Assembly (NCBI GenBank): GCA_030248215.1
Contig: JASANG010001409.1
Coordinates: 1-64,000, forward strand
Direction: 5' to 3'
Source: Enoplolaimus lenunculus
Lineage: Eukaryota > Nematoda > Enoplea > Enoplida > Thoracostomopsidae
DNA: 64,000 nt
The position numbers and the translations under genes were made by a program. The notes below the pieces were generated by a model, which saw only the letters and a list, made by a program, of their open reading frames with translations, was not told where the DNA came from and searched no databases. Below are positions 24,549 through 36,961 of the stretch, piece after piece; within the stretch, counting starts at the first letter, position 1, and each line of letters starts with the position of its first letter.

Positions 24549-25872
24549 TAAATTTGGAAACAATTGCATCGTGACAGCTTTTAAATTCAGCACATTGTTC
24601 GCGTTTGATTTGCGCTATACTTCTTTAACTTATTTTGAGATTTTTTGAGATCTGCAATTGCAGATGTTGGTCAGTTTGAAAACTTATCGTTAACTGGTGA
24701 TAGGTGCTGTACGCATTTGAGAATATGGGCCAAGGCGAGAACTTAAATATGTTTTAAAACTATTCCGTAGAGCATCAGAGACCAGTATTGTCTTCTATAT
24801 AGCAATTTAGGTACACGTAGACAGAGTATAAAGTCTCCACAAAACGTGACAGCCACCCGTTCCCGGCTCATTCGTTAGGCTACTGTAGCTATGTGAGACC
24901 CCTCCCAGCCGAGAGCCTGGTGGTCTGAATCCTACCTTTATCGTAAAAGTTCCTCATCACGTAAAGTATACTATGAGCAACTAATTGTAAGTGCAGTTTT
25001 ACATGAACGCAATACGCACGTTTACACGCATCGCGAAAGCCTTTAAAACCAGGGCTGGGCACAGGAAAAAACCAACAAAACGTTTATTCGGGTTTTTAAA
25101 GGCTGATTCAGGGTGGATATGAGGCATGCATCCCCCCCGCTGGCTGCCGAGTGCAAATTTTTTTTCAGGGTTAAAACCAACGTAAGCTATGATGGCACTT
25201 ATGGTGATTTTTGAAAATACGGGAAAAAGAACACAAAACCTCTTCGTCCTAGTAACAACCAAGGTATCAGAGGCTAGAAATTGTTGCAAGATCCGCTTTA
25301 ATGAGTGCATCTTCACCACTTTGAGGTTCTTCTCGTTAGAGATACATATATACATACATGCATACATACTTAACTTAACATTATCCCCTGGTGCATCTCC
25401 CCGAGGAATATCCGGATTTGCCACTGAATAAAATACGTAAAAACGGGCGGGTTCGTGTATTACAATCAGGTTGATATCCGGTTCCGATTTCCGTTAACTA
25501 TTCTATTATTTGGCGGTGCTTGCACTATCCGATATTTCGACATCCGTAGCAAAAAGTATAGTATGGTGGACTATATGGCTATAGGAGGAAAAATATGGCT
25601 CGACACAGGCAGATTCAGCTCAGCATATGTCGTCAACGAGACAGAAAAAATTTAAGCTACTTTTGGATTGAATATACTTGAAAATTTTTATTTACCACTG
25701 GCTGGGTTTCTGACATCGTACTTATGTATATATTTACTAACTTACGCTTAACTAACCAAAAAAGAAAAATATCGGCGGGTGTCATGACAATGAACTTAAG
25801 GCATCATGAATCTACAGCTTCAATTAGATCAAGGTTAGTACGCTTGAACAGGTAATTTTTGTAGTGTATCTA

Positions 25873-27684
25873 ATGCGGGGTTCACGTTATAACAGGGGCA
25901 GCTTGGGACACGTTTTGTCCCTATTAGACTATTGAGTAACATTTTGTCTGCTTATAAACCATATATAGTATTCAAAAATTCGTATTTGTCTGCTATTATC
26001 ATGTGTGGATCACCTTTTGTACTTCAATATCATATGATATTCGAGGTATTGTCCGCGAATATCATATGACATACTTTCAAATGTCCATTTGAGAGCGGTG
26101 GGTTACGGAACAGAAAACAACAGAGTTTGATTGAAGGACAAAATAAGCAAGACGCCCAACAGGTCAAAAAAAGTTAATTTCAAATTTAAAGTTACTCAAG
26201 AGATTCCGATAGATCTACACCTGTCGTCAGCCATTGACCAGCCCCGAAGGTACTGTGGCCTCCAACTAAATACAGTTAAAGCGACTGCAGAGCGTTCGTC
26301 ATACAGTTACCGTACCTAGCCGGGTCTGATTTCAGACCTGGGTTTACCCTCGCGGAGAACACCGTTCACTCTTGAGCAACATGGTTGGGGGAACCCTCCA
26401 GACCCGAGTTCAATTAAACTCTGTCAAAAAACAAAACTTAAAAACAAAACTTAAAAACAAAACTTAAAAACAAAAGTTAAAAACAAAGTTAAAACAACTT
26501 GATGTAATAATCAAGTGCAAGTGATGAGCACTTGCACTTGAAATGTTAAAAAAAACTTTTAGTAAAGTGTGATGTTCACACTTTACTCTTCCTTAAAATT
26601 TTTGAAGGTCAAAAACGAAAGTGTTTTTGACAAAAATATTTTTCATAGAATCAATTAACTTGGAGGCAACGGATGCGCCACAAATTGAAGTAGTGAGTTT
26701 TACTTGCTTTAAAAAATTTTGGCCGTGAAAAGTGAGGCGGCAAATTTTGTAAATTTTGTAAATTTTGTAAATTTTGTTTAAAAATTGAATAGTATTTCGC
26801 GAATTAAAGTAAAGAGGAATTTATGCTGACAAAAGCACAAAAAGTATAAATTGTGCTAAAATCGATGTAAACAAGGTCATTAAGAACCGCATACCAAAAA
26901 TAAAGTTTAAATTTTATAAACTTACTAAAATTTTCTTAAGAATTGGCCAAATTAATTCTGTTGTTTTGGCGTAAACTGCCTAACAAAATTATTCAAGCGT
27001 AAAGTTTCGAAACAAAATTGCTTTAAAATTTTAAATATAGCGCGAATTCAAATTATTTAAAATTTTAGGCTACGATAATGAGCCCATTTGTCAACCAGAA
27101 TCAAGGACAAAAAGAGCCTATAAAAAGGAGCTCGCCTGGCGAAAAACAGCAGTTTTTGTGTCGAAGAACTGATTCGATTAGTTGAATGAATTTTAACTTT
27201 TATTGTTTTTATTGTTTACGGTTGACTAAGACTTAGGTCGGCAACGGCCCCCAGTTTACTTTAACTACTCTTAGCATCTGGTATCTTGCTAACTGTAACT
27301 ACTGATAATTATTATAGGCCTATATGGGCACTTTTCTACTACAACAGTACTAATCATTTTAAGAACAAACCAGGAAATTTGAGCAAAATTTGTAGTGAAT
27401 TTTGGGAAATTAATCGTGATGTGGCTACTTTTTAATAACTTGCGGGCGCTATATGAAATTCTTGTTGTCGAATGTTAATTGAAAACCTATTTTTAATTAA
27501 TTCTTTAGTAAAAATACGTGCTGCTTGGTTGGAATGATAACAGGTGGTTTGTAAGCTAATGTCATATGGCATTCGACTTTTGTCTGTTCACCCGATGTGA
27601 GTGCTCGAATTTTAACCTTGACGTCGAATCAACATGGGACAAACCGTGTCCCGCCTGCCCCGGTTGTAACGTGAACCCCGCATA
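25873..27684. mobile_element. 1.8-kb TIR element, right arm mirror
   Basis: Mirror of 3072-4873, with the same ends and internal palindromes and a few extra repeats of AAAACTTAAAAAC near 26430-26490. Confidence 0.65.
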
Positions 27685-27831
27685 ATTTAGTCAGCTTCTT
27701 AAGTGTTTGCTTAACGCTTTTAAAGACGGCCAAATAGTTAAGCAATTACTAAGACCGTATACTCAAGTTACTATAAGTCGCACTTAAGCATGGTTTTGCA
27801 ACCCCAGCCAAAGTCATTACAAGTACAACAC

Positions 27832-27925
27832 ATTTCGCGCGTTAGACTCTGCCTGTGTGACTCAGTTTGTGTAGTGCCGTAAAGCCTATTTCGGGGAGAG
27901 TCAATTTAACTCACCATTTTTTGCT
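27832..27925. mobile_element. Half of a GAGTC-type MITE, right arm
   Basis: Mirror of 2829-2917. Confidence 0.6.
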
Positions 27926-28761
27926 GCTATTGTTAGATATGAAATAAATGTTACGAAATTCATCCAAAATCTTCAAATTTTAGGTGCATCTGCTATTTTT
28001 TCTTCAAAATTTTACAAACAGATCACTATCCGTTGTCGTTTCCGTTTCCGTTATTTTTATCATCCGTTACCTCCCGAAGGATAAATGTTCCACTACTGTA
28101 TCACGTGAAATAATGGCTCTTATACGCATTAACATGTGAGAGTGGTGCTTTGTGAATGTCATATGACACTCAAGCATTGTTTGTTAGAACCGGAATTTTA
28201 ATCTCGACGATAAAATCAAGGTGGGACAAATTGCGGTTTGCCTGCATGTGAATCTCGCACATCATACCCCACGCATTAAATACATTTACCACGGAAGTGA
28301 TCTTTAGAAGGATAAAATATTAAAAAACTAGAATTTTTCGTCGCTATTTTAAATCCTAAAAGTTATAGTAGATTTCAGATTTTATGGGATTAAACGTTCC
28401 AAAGTTTTTATAAAGAATTTCGTGCACCTTATTGAACGATTTGTGATTACGCTAGTGCTATGACCAGGGCAATTTGGGACATGATACAAGCGTAGTGCTG
28501 CAAAAAAATTTGTTGTGTTCTATTACTGTACCATTATATTTAGGAACATTTAACATACATGTCGCGCTTAATTTTTTAGCTAGTATTTAAGTTTGACGGT
28601 GATTGATTTGGCCGGTAACAAGCGGTAATCAGTGAATAATGAAAGGTAAGACTGCTGTGATTTATGGATTCCTATATGCTTTAATTTTGCGTGCATATTT
28701 GAAACTTGCGTTGGTTGTACTAGCAATATGAACTACATTTTGCATGTTTTAGAGTTGTCAG

Positions 28762-28769
28762 TATATAAA
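28762..28769 (+). promoter_or_regulatory. TATA box of the LAMP gene
   Basis: TATATAAA lies about 26-33 bases upstream of the predicted ATG at 28795, which would leave an extremely short 5' UTR. The same box is conserved in the left-arm copy (about 1974-1986, minus strand). Confidence 0.45.
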
Positions 28770-28794
28770 AAGCGCAGCCGATCGTTAACTAAAA

Positions 28795-31700
28795 ATGGAA
28801 ACGTTGGTATGGTTTTGCGCTTTGGGTAAGTGAAGCTGTTTGCTTTGTTTGTTTCTTTGATTGGTTATTTTTAAAAATTCATATTAAAGAATAATGCCAA
28901 AAACTTGTTTGGTTTTTTATGCCAAAAGCGTTTGATTTTGGCTTTCATATACAGTAGTCAGGGTTACTTGCGGATCCAGAGAGAGGCGGGCGTACGCCCC
29001 CCATCAGAAATTCTTTGTGATAAAATGTTAACGTCCTAACCTTACAAATATTTCCCTCAGAAAATGTTTTGTAAAAAAGATAAGGTCCGTAATTTTTTCC
29101 TCAGAAATTTTTTATGATAAAATGATTTACCTTACAATTTTTTCACCTCACAAAATTTTTTAGCGATAAAATGATAAGGTTTCTACCTTACAAGTATTGC
29201 GTTTCACAACAATTACTGCCCGCGACTCCCGTAAGAAATTCCTGGATCCGCCACTTTTCAGGGCGGCATCGAATTTACGATTTGACCGAATCCGAATTCC
29301 AAGCTCGATAATTGGTTTCAGAATACCAATGATCGCAACGCTTCACATTTTAAGGATCTGCAAAACTAACACGTAGACTTGAAACAAAAAATATTCATTC
29401 AGTTAGCAAGTTTTTTCCAATTCTTGTTCAAATCCCGAATATTGCTGGATTTGGCTTTTGGATTCGGCTTGTTCAGAACCGCATCCGTAGGTGGTTGTTT
29501 GAAAAGTCTCTGTGGTTTGCCTCTAGAAGTTTAAATTTATGATGGTTTACTGTGCCAAGTATATACTAGAGATGCCAGATTAGCTATTTCAGGTACAATG
29601 TTAATTACTCAGTCGCACTTGGGATCATCCGCTGAGATTGTGACATATGAGATAAAAGACGGAGACGGAGTTGTGACGGGGATTATTAAAGCCAGCCTTA
29701 GCTTTGAAATTGAGCAAAATAATGAGGTGAGTTCGTTGACTACTGTGCTGAATGAATTGTTATATATAATAAATATATACGCATATTTCAGCGCCAAAGT
29801 AACATTTTTAAGTTAAACTTTGAATCATATAGCCTTAGTTTTAGTGTGCGATTTATACACAGGCGCGTGTGAAATTTTTCGTTACAATGTTTGTGCTTAT
29901 ACCATTTTTTCTCCTATTTGTTCAGCCGAAAAAGTTTGTGATTGAAATTGATAAAAGCTTTGATTACGACACTGATTATGATCACCAAAACACGGCTGTG
30001 CTCAAAATTAATGTACGTAAGTGTTTTATAAAGTATGAGGTATGCCGTTTTGCGGCCAGATTTATGCTCACATATTTTGCGTAGTTCCTCATGTAGCTTC
30101 ACTATTAATACCTGAACATCAGGGCTTTTGAATATTCTACACCGTTACCAAACGTGACTTTGAGAAATTGGTAAACTGGTTAGCTGTTATTCATGTATTT
30201 TAATCAAATCTTGACTCAGTTTTATATATTTCTCACTTTCGTTTTTGGTTAGTTTCATCGACAAAGCTCGAGTTAATTTAAACTATATGTTGTTGTAGGA
30301 TACAAGCACATTTGTAACTATAACATTTTCGCGCGAGGATAATGAACCAGTATTAACGTCGCTGACCATCGATTATGTTCTACCTGATGAAAGTAAGTGT
30401 TTTATATACGTCGCATATCAAATCACAGGCGACATAGAAGTTGCTCAATGCAGATGACATAGTTCTGTCAGCGCAGTCAGAGCAATGAGCTTGGAGAAAG
30501 GAAGGAAGAGAGAGGGACGGAGAAAGGAAGAGAAAGAAGGGGAGGAAAGAGAGAATCAAAGACAGGAAAGGGAGACAATCCCGGGCAAAAAGGAACAAAC
30601 CCCAAGGGAGAAAGACCAAAAAAAAAAAAAAACAAAAAAAACAAAAGAAAAAGCAAAAAAACAAGCCCAACAAAAGAAAAAATAACAAAAAAAAAAAGAA
30701 AAAAAAAACAAATACATGAAAAATAAAAAAGAAAAATGGAAAATGTGCCAATGTTCATTTTGTAAAACCGTCCTTGACTACACTATTCCAATACACTATA
30801 CTAGTAAAAACCTTATTTTGAAGGTTGAAAACCAAGGTAGCCAACGGACTGTATTAGTTTTACTATGTTATATTTTATACTGTAAATTGGTTTCAGAAAG
30901 TAAAGATCGCGCTTCATTTATTGACGTAGTGGAAATGGGAGCAATCAATACGACATTTCAATGCATTAGCGGTATTAATATGAGCGCACAGAGCGACATG
31001 GACCGTAACACTGTTACCTTAATGGCCAGTCAAATTCAAGCTCAAGTGTTTGACGTCAAAAATGGAAAATTGTCGGGTAATTAAAAATTGCAGTAATTTC
31101 TGGTGTACCGTCCACTACGAGAGTTAAAAATTTTCTGCCGTTTTGTAGTAAGCTATTCAGCAATTTAAAGATATAAGTAATTTTTAAATAAGTACATATT
31201 TCATAAATTATGGTTTGTAAACTCAATCAGTTTTAAAATTACATAAGTTGTTAAATTAAAAGTCTGATCTGTGGTTGTAAGGTTGATGTTGAAATCGCTG
31301 ACAATTCGTTCAAGGTAAAATGTTTGACTAATTTTAGGGAACGACCGGATCCAAAATTTTACATTTACCGGATCCGAATCCGGATCCGGATCTTAAAATT
31401 CAGATCCGGTCCGGATCCGGACCTTACCAGCTGGATAATTTATCATTACCTAACGTATATAAAATAGAAAAAGTTCAACTGATTCTTTCGCAAAATTAGT
31501 CAACTAAACTTACAGCGACTAAAAAAGAAGTCTGTAAAATTTTTATGTTTGTTCTTCTTCCGCAACAGCACTGGTCTCCACGAATATGTAATTAAGGTGT
31601 TAACTTTGAAACTTATTCCTGAAAAATATGTTTCTGATTAATAATTACTACACTTATTGCAATCACGCATTTTATGGTGAAATTTAGCCTCACGCTTAGA

Positions 31701-34700
31701 AATAGGTTTGTACTACTGCTACAACCATTTGTTCTAGAATATCCACTGTTTTGCTAAATTTCACTGCACTTTTAAGTATATATAAGTATAAGTGTTTGCC
31801 AAGCAGTTTGTATCACTAGCTATGAAACTTGCAAATACATACACTTTTATATTCAATTTGTTACATAGGTATTTCGTATAGACATTCCAACAAAGCATTA
31901 ATGCTCACTCAGTGCTTATTAGATTACGTACGCGTAGTTGAAATACATCCACCAATTTTGGTATGTTTTTGTTTGTATATCAAATTTCGGATCCGGAGAT
32001 CCGGTAGTTTATTTTACCGGATCCGGATCTCGGATCCGGTCGATCCCTAACTAATTTTTAAGCTGTTGAACAGTTACTCGGTGATAAAAATTGTTTTCAA
32101 TTGTGGTTTCTTTTTGGGTAAAACTCAGTTTCTGTTAGAATCTTACGGAAACAGTAAAAATCGATTGCAGTAAGGTTCCAAGAGAAATAAAGTTTTGTTG
32201 GTAAAGAAATAGTGATAAAGTTCGATATTTTTCGCTGAATACGAACACAGAGCAACGACTTTAGGGTTTTCTAATGATTGATAAATGCCAGGGTGCAACG
32301 TCGAAGGTAGATTTCGCTTTCGTGGATAATCAAAATCTAAAATACAACAAATTAAGTATATAAATACGTATCTTTAACTAATGTTATTTCACCAACAACA
32401 TAGCAAAAGTTTAGTAAAAAATTAATATAATTTTCTTGTGGCATGTATTCTTCACTTTTATTTTCGTTTCCGGTAATCTTTTCAAATTCCGGTTCCGGTA
32501 AATTGTAATTCCGGTTGCATCTTGAATGCATAAATGATAAACGTTTTGAGCGCACGTAGTATACGTCAATCAGAGTAATTATTCTGTTAGTACTGTATCG
32601 CGTTTTTCAGACACCATTTATGAGTGTCCAGCCGATAAGCATACTACCACGCGTGAACCTAGGACTACGTCTAATCCTGCTCCTGATCCTCGCTATACTT
32701 GGGATGTTGTTGAAGACGATTGGCGGTGCATTTTGGTAGATGGAAGCATTAAAGTCTGGTTCAATGACAGTGTGGTAATGATTCATTTCTGTTGCATGTT
32801 TGGGTAACGCAATTTATTTATATGCGGTATACTTAAAGATTCGTTAATGGGTATCGAAAAATACCGAATTTGTATAGCGGAACCGAAATTTGTGATTGGT
32901 CACGGTTTTTTAAATTGATATATGTTGTGTTGATATTTTTTACGTTGCCTGAGAAACGCGCAGAGAAACTAAAATAGATAGCATGCTTGGTTTTTTACTT
33001 ACGAATTCGTCCGAAATTTAATCACAGGGCTGTGAAAGTATAATTAAATGTTTCTTTATGTCTCACTGTTGGAATGCTTTGTTTTCATTATTTAGGAAGA
33101 GTTGCACACTACTATCCCGGCTAAAGCACGCGTCTTTGGAAATTGCTCATATAATTCATCCGAACCCGAACCGGAAAAACGAGTGCATGGTAGTCAATGG
33201 ATTGCGCTGAACTGGGGTGCACATAACGAGTGGATACTTACAATGAAATTTTCCGATACAAATCATACGACAAGCTCAGAACAATTTGCTTTGTACGAAC
33301 TGTGCCTCAAACATGAAGGTAGGTTAGCAGTAGGTGTTTTTGTGCATGAGTTTTGTAACACTCGCAGTTTTTTCAATGTATATCGATTGGATTAATTTCG
33401 TTTAGAGGTGAAAAGCATCTTGAATACTTGAAGGTAGGTAACCACCAGTTTGTACCGGCTCAAATTTGGATCGGAATTGTCAAACAGCGTGATGTATTAT
33501 CCGGAGTTTAAGCAAATAAAAACGTAAAGTTAGGTTAGATATCTAAAAGAAAAAGTGTTTAATTTTAACTAGGCTACATAGTGTAGAATGATCAATTTCT
33601 GAACCTTACTTCTACTGTGGACTAAATTATTTTTTGTTGTATTTTAGCAACATTTTCCATGTTGGTTTTTCCCAGTTGATCTGGAGTTTAGACAACGGTC
33701 TAGAGTAGATGTTTTCGTTGAAAGGAATTTAGATACTATAATAAATTATTGTATATATAATCGATTTCTCTATTTTAACGTTTTAGAGGTAGAATATTGC
33801 AAAGTCGACGTCAAAGACATATTTGCTAAGCAACGCGACTCGTATAAATGTAACACACCGCAAAATGTCACGGCAAACGGTGAATTTAGTGTTGAACTCA
33901 GCGAAATACAACTTCAAGCGTATATGCGTAATGCAACAGGATTTGGCGACCGTAAGCAGTTTTAATTTTAAACGATTGTGATTTAAATTTGCGCCAAAGT
34001 CATTGTATAGATCAGGGCCGTAACAGTTGGATTAGCATACTCCAAAGTCTAAACGAAAGCCTTAGCAACAAATTAGTTTCAAGAATATTACTCTATAGCA
34101 GTCCGGTGGAAAAACCGTCCGCCTTTGATCTGTACATTGCGATGCTAAAGTTTGTCGACACCAGGGTGCAACCCGATATCCCGCTTTTGTGTTGGCAAAA
34201 AATCAACAGCTGGCTACGGTCGTTAACATTGCCGGAGTTTGATCTCAAAGTTTGACATAACTCAAAATTTAACTTCTAGTTGTGACTAATATCACAAAAT
34301 TACGCAGCGACTACTATTCAAAATACAACTAAGTATACTAAGAAAAACAGTTTAATATTAGAACCAGTTGTACTTGTAGGAGCAACTTTATAACAAATAG
34401 TAGTTAGTGCTAATGAACGTTATTAATTCAAAAAAGTTACCTACCGAAACGTTAATTTTTATTCAAGTTGATGGAAAGCTCTATTATTTGATGGAATATT
34501 TTTAGTTTCACTCGGTCGGCAGAAACGTTCAATTTCTATCATTTTACAAGCGATTTATGAGCCTGGAACCGAATAGTAAGAAACATTATTTAGTTTGTGA
34601 GATATAAAAATTATTTCAATCAAATCTATTGGTTTTAGCTCGATTATGCCCTGCCGACCGTGAGCCTTCCGACGTGGTGCCTATTGTTGTTGGAGCGTGT

Positions 34701-34784
34701 CTTGCTGCTCTTGTCGTCATCGTACTAGTGCTTTATTTAATTTTGCGTGCCAGAGCGAAGCGAGCTGGATACGAAAGTGTTTAA
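28795..34784 (+). CDS. lmp-1: LAMP-family lysosomal membrane glycoprotein, nine exons
   Basis: Predicted exons: 28795-28825, 29593-29726, 29926-30012, 30299-30392, 30897-31076, 32611-32774, 33096-33318, 33787-33951 and 34639-34784. All junctions are GT-AG, phases agree throughout, and the join gives 407 aa. Residues 1-25 form a signal peptide ([11 protein letters not shown] then TMLITQ). Two cysteine-bearing luminal domains follow, separated by a Thr/Pro-rich hinge ([17 protein letters not shown], exon 6). Each domain ends with the family-like pattern FQC or YKCN followed by IQAQVF or IQLQAY. The C-terminus has one membrane span (about 374-395, [20 protein letters not shown]), a basic stop-transfer and the tail GYESV, a GYxxPhi lysosomal sorting signal. 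LAMPs are heavily glycosylated proteins of the lysosome limiting membrane; several NxS/T sites are visible. Introns 5 and 8 carry MITEs. Family assignment is firm. One-to-one orthology with C. elegans lmp-1 (shorter, as I recall) is not tested. Confidence 0.88.
28970..29253. mobile_element. MITE with GCGGATCCAG ends, right arm
   Basis: Mirror of 1492-1774. It lies in intron 1 of the LAMP gene, showing that this intron tolerates insertions. Confidence 0.5.
30496..30735 (+). repeat. Purine-rich tract in LAMP intron 4
   Basis: About 240 bases of almost pure A/G on the plus strand: first GGAAGGAGAGA-like, then A-rich with AAAAAC. The left arm passes directly from the flank at ~172 to the flank at ~173 without it. 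It lies between exons 4 and 5. The open frames through it are artefacts of composition. Confidence 0.85.
31337..32048. mobile_element. MITE with GACCGGATCC ends in LAMP intron 5
   Basis: GGGAACGACCGGATCC at the left and GGATCCGGTCGATCCC at the right are inverted repeats, each followed inward by reiterated GGATCCGGATCC. The middle is AT-rich without a transposase. Confidence 0.65.
32289..32524. mobile_element. MITE of the CAGGGTGCAAC family in LAMP intron 5
   Basis: CAGGGTGCAACG at the left and CCGGTTGCATCTTG at the right, with TTCCGGTTCCGG inside near the right end. A better copy is at 35460-35837. Confidence 0.5.
33994..34140. mobile_element. Degenerate TTAGGC MITE in LAMP intron 8
   Basis: GTATAGATCAGGGCCG and the complementary GATCTGTACATTG define a diverged A-type copy. 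It spans most of the open-looking 33989-34255 stretch, which is therefore not an exon. Confidence 0.55.
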
Positions 34785-34849
34785 AGTTTAAGGTGGATCA
34801 GGTCGCAGTAAGATTGAAACCAATGCCTATGGACACTCTAATGAATTTG

Positions 34850-34855
34850 AATAAA
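34850..34855 (+). promoter_or_regulatory. Polyadenylation signal of the LAMP gene
   Basis: AATAAA lies 66 bases after the stop codon of the last LAMP exon, the expected distance for a compact nematode 3' UTR. Confidence 0.6.
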
Positions 34856-36226
34856 CATATTTCAGTTAATTGAACTTATAGCAGACGTATGTCGATGTTT
34901 ACGATTTTAAATATTAATGGGTTCGTAGCTATGTCTGTGTTATATTTATGCATAATCAAAAGTTTACTGCAATCGCGGGCAGATATGTACGTACACTAGG
35001 GTGTGACTGGGTACTAAAACTGCCGGAGCCTGATCTTTTAATATTAGGCCGTAGCCAGATAATTCGAATCTAATACTTAATATCAATGAAATGTTACAAC
35101 GTAGCTAATAATAAATTGTTCCTTCCGCGGCGTAAACTATCCAAAGTACTTACGTGACAAAACTTAACACGCCACGCTGAAGCATTTTTCACACTTTAAC
35201 AACGACTTTATTCAACCATTCTATGTTTTGTAGTGTTGTGTTCAGTTGTAATATTTCTTCGGCCCGTTTTAAAGCCAATCAGTTTATTCAAGGTACTAAT
35301 AGCGTAGGTGGTTTAGGTATGCTACACCCGCCTCCCGGTGTATTTTAGTTTTCACAAATGTTTTAGTTGCTAGCATGCTTTCTACACTAAGCAGATGTTG
35401 TACATTAGCAACTATGTCTATTACGCTCTGTGTGCTGCTTCTTCCATACATCTTGTCATCAGGGTGCAACCGGAATTACAATTTACCGGAACCGGAATTT
35501 GAAAATTTTACCGGAACCGGAACCGGAAAGTGAAAAATGCATTTCACCAAAAATTTCATTTTAATCTTATTTTTTGCTCTATTATTTGTGAAATAACCTT
35601 AGTCGAACATAGGTATTTATTTTATTTGTTGTATTTTAGATTTTCATCATCGACTGAAGTGAAATCCACCATCAATGGCTTATATTCGGAGTACAAGTGG
35701 CTTTCAAAAGAGATTCTTGAAAATTAGCAAAGTTAAGAAAACGGCCAAATTATAATACCGGAATTTTAAAATCCGGTAAAAATTTACCGGAACCGGAAGG
35801 TGAAAAAATGCCGGAACCGGAATTCCGGTTGCACCCTGCTTGTCATAGCTACGAGAGATCAGTGTAGCGTACGTGTTCCGAGTAGGTTTAGGGTTACGGC
35901 TATTATTTTCAGTTAAGCATAGTTTTAGAGTTATTTTTACGATGATGTCTATGGTTAGGCTTAGGAATAGGAATACGCTGAGACTGAGATACTATTACTC
36001 CCCTTTAAATAACACCCGACATCTTTTGAAGATTACGGACGTACACGAGCACGTGCAAACATTAAATATTGAAAACCGCGGCAAGTTAAAACACCGGAAC
36101 GGGATGTCGATTTTGTTTTCGGACGCGCATATCCGGTCGCACCCTGACGTACACACTATGTCTATATTATATTTTGCATTCTCCACGGTAGTATTTTTAT
36201 TTTTGGCAAATGCGATGTTCGCTTAG
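34856..36226. other. LAMP 3' flank, no gene seen apart from a MITE
   Basis: AT-rich DNA with the MITE at 35460-35837. A minus-strand ATG followed by GTAAGT near 35150-35195 gives only an 11-codon open piece and is not supported. Confidence 0.4.
35460..35837. mobile_element. MITE of the CAGGGTGCAACCGG family
   Basis: Perfect-looking ends CAGGGTGCAACCGGAATT and AATTCCGGTTGCACCCTG. Reiterated ACCGGAACCGGAA sits next to each end, with AT-rich DNA between. The short open frame within is not supported as a gene. Confidence 0.75.
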
Positions 36227-36333
36227 ATACTAGACGCAACCAGCCCGTTCCTATCGCTTTGTTGGTCCAAGTTCAACGGGATTTGTTCAATCATCCATCT
36301 AAAATGTGTGAGATTATACCTCGAAATGTGTCA
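36227..36333 (+). CDS. Orphan exon-like segment
   Basis: Acceptor TTCGCTTAG and donor TCA|GTAAGT bracket 107 nt reading RNQPVPIALLVQVQRDLF and then NHPSKMCEIIPRNVS. Start phase is 1 and end phase is 0. The residue composition and donor are good, but I found no matching neighbours on this strand. It is either an isolated relic exon or part of a gene with very long introns. Confidence 0.3.
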
Positions 36334-36961
36334 GTAAGTTTTTCGTATTTTGAGCGTATATCAGTTTTACAGGTACGCTAACTCGTGTTAGGTCTCAGCA
36401 AGTCCGTCATATCGCCGACGCTTTTTTGGGGTCGGGATTTGTTGCTTAACATTTAGTTAGGAGAAATATTTTCACTTGGCGAAAATCATAAAAAATCGGT
36501 CTAATTGAAACCCGTACAGTTAGGTTTTTTCTGTCAGTATTATGAATTTGTTTATTTTTGTTCGTTCGAATTATTTTTTTAATATGGTGTCAGTCACTTT
36601 TTTTATTTTATGCTCATTTTTCTCAATTAGTGTTTGTAATTATTGTTCTGCAGTTGCAAATCATAATCATAAGATTGTCGATCTTCATGATAGTTTTTGG
36701 TTTAAATTTTAATTTATATGTTGTATCCGGATTTGGTACTGGATGGCTGTACGTTTTCATTATAGTTTTTTAATGTAATTACCTAAGCTGCAGTAAATTG
36801 GCTTATCTGTTGTAGATTGAATATTAAATACGATCTTAAATTGTTTTAAAATTGATCTGATGGGCAAATGAATTTTAGTTTTGACGTCATTGAAATTGTT
36901 TTAAACGAGCATAGTTTTTGTTTGAGCTTTTTTAATTGATGCTAGTATCGCTGCTGACAAA

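Larger units (their letters stand above)
15482..30884 (-). repeat. Right arm of the giant inverted repeat (~15.4 kb)
   Basis: Reverse-complement partner of 24-14708. It is about 0.7 kb longer because of a TIR element at 20908-21434 and a purine-rich tract at 30496-30735, both absent from the left arm. It ends inside intron 4 of the LAMP gene, 12 bases before exon 5. The gene runs on uninterrupted to its polyadenylation signal, so this arm is probably the ancestral locus and the left arm the derived copy (inference). Confidence 0.95.

Noticed and set aside
25455-25655. Conserved 66-codon frame in both arms (also 5089-5289)
   Set aside because: Conservation is explained by the palindrome; no splice sites, family match or upstream signals were found.
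30380-30758. Phe-rich and Lys/Glu-rich open frames
   Set aside because: They run through the purine tract in LAMP intron 4 and reflect composition only.
33989-34255. An extra LAMP exon of 88 codons
   Set aside because: It overlaps a diverged TTAGGC MITE, and exons 8 and 9 join in phase without it.
35459-35730. Short open frame with EVKSTINGLYSEYKW
   Set aside because: It lies within a MITE with clear CAGGGTGCAACCGG ends.
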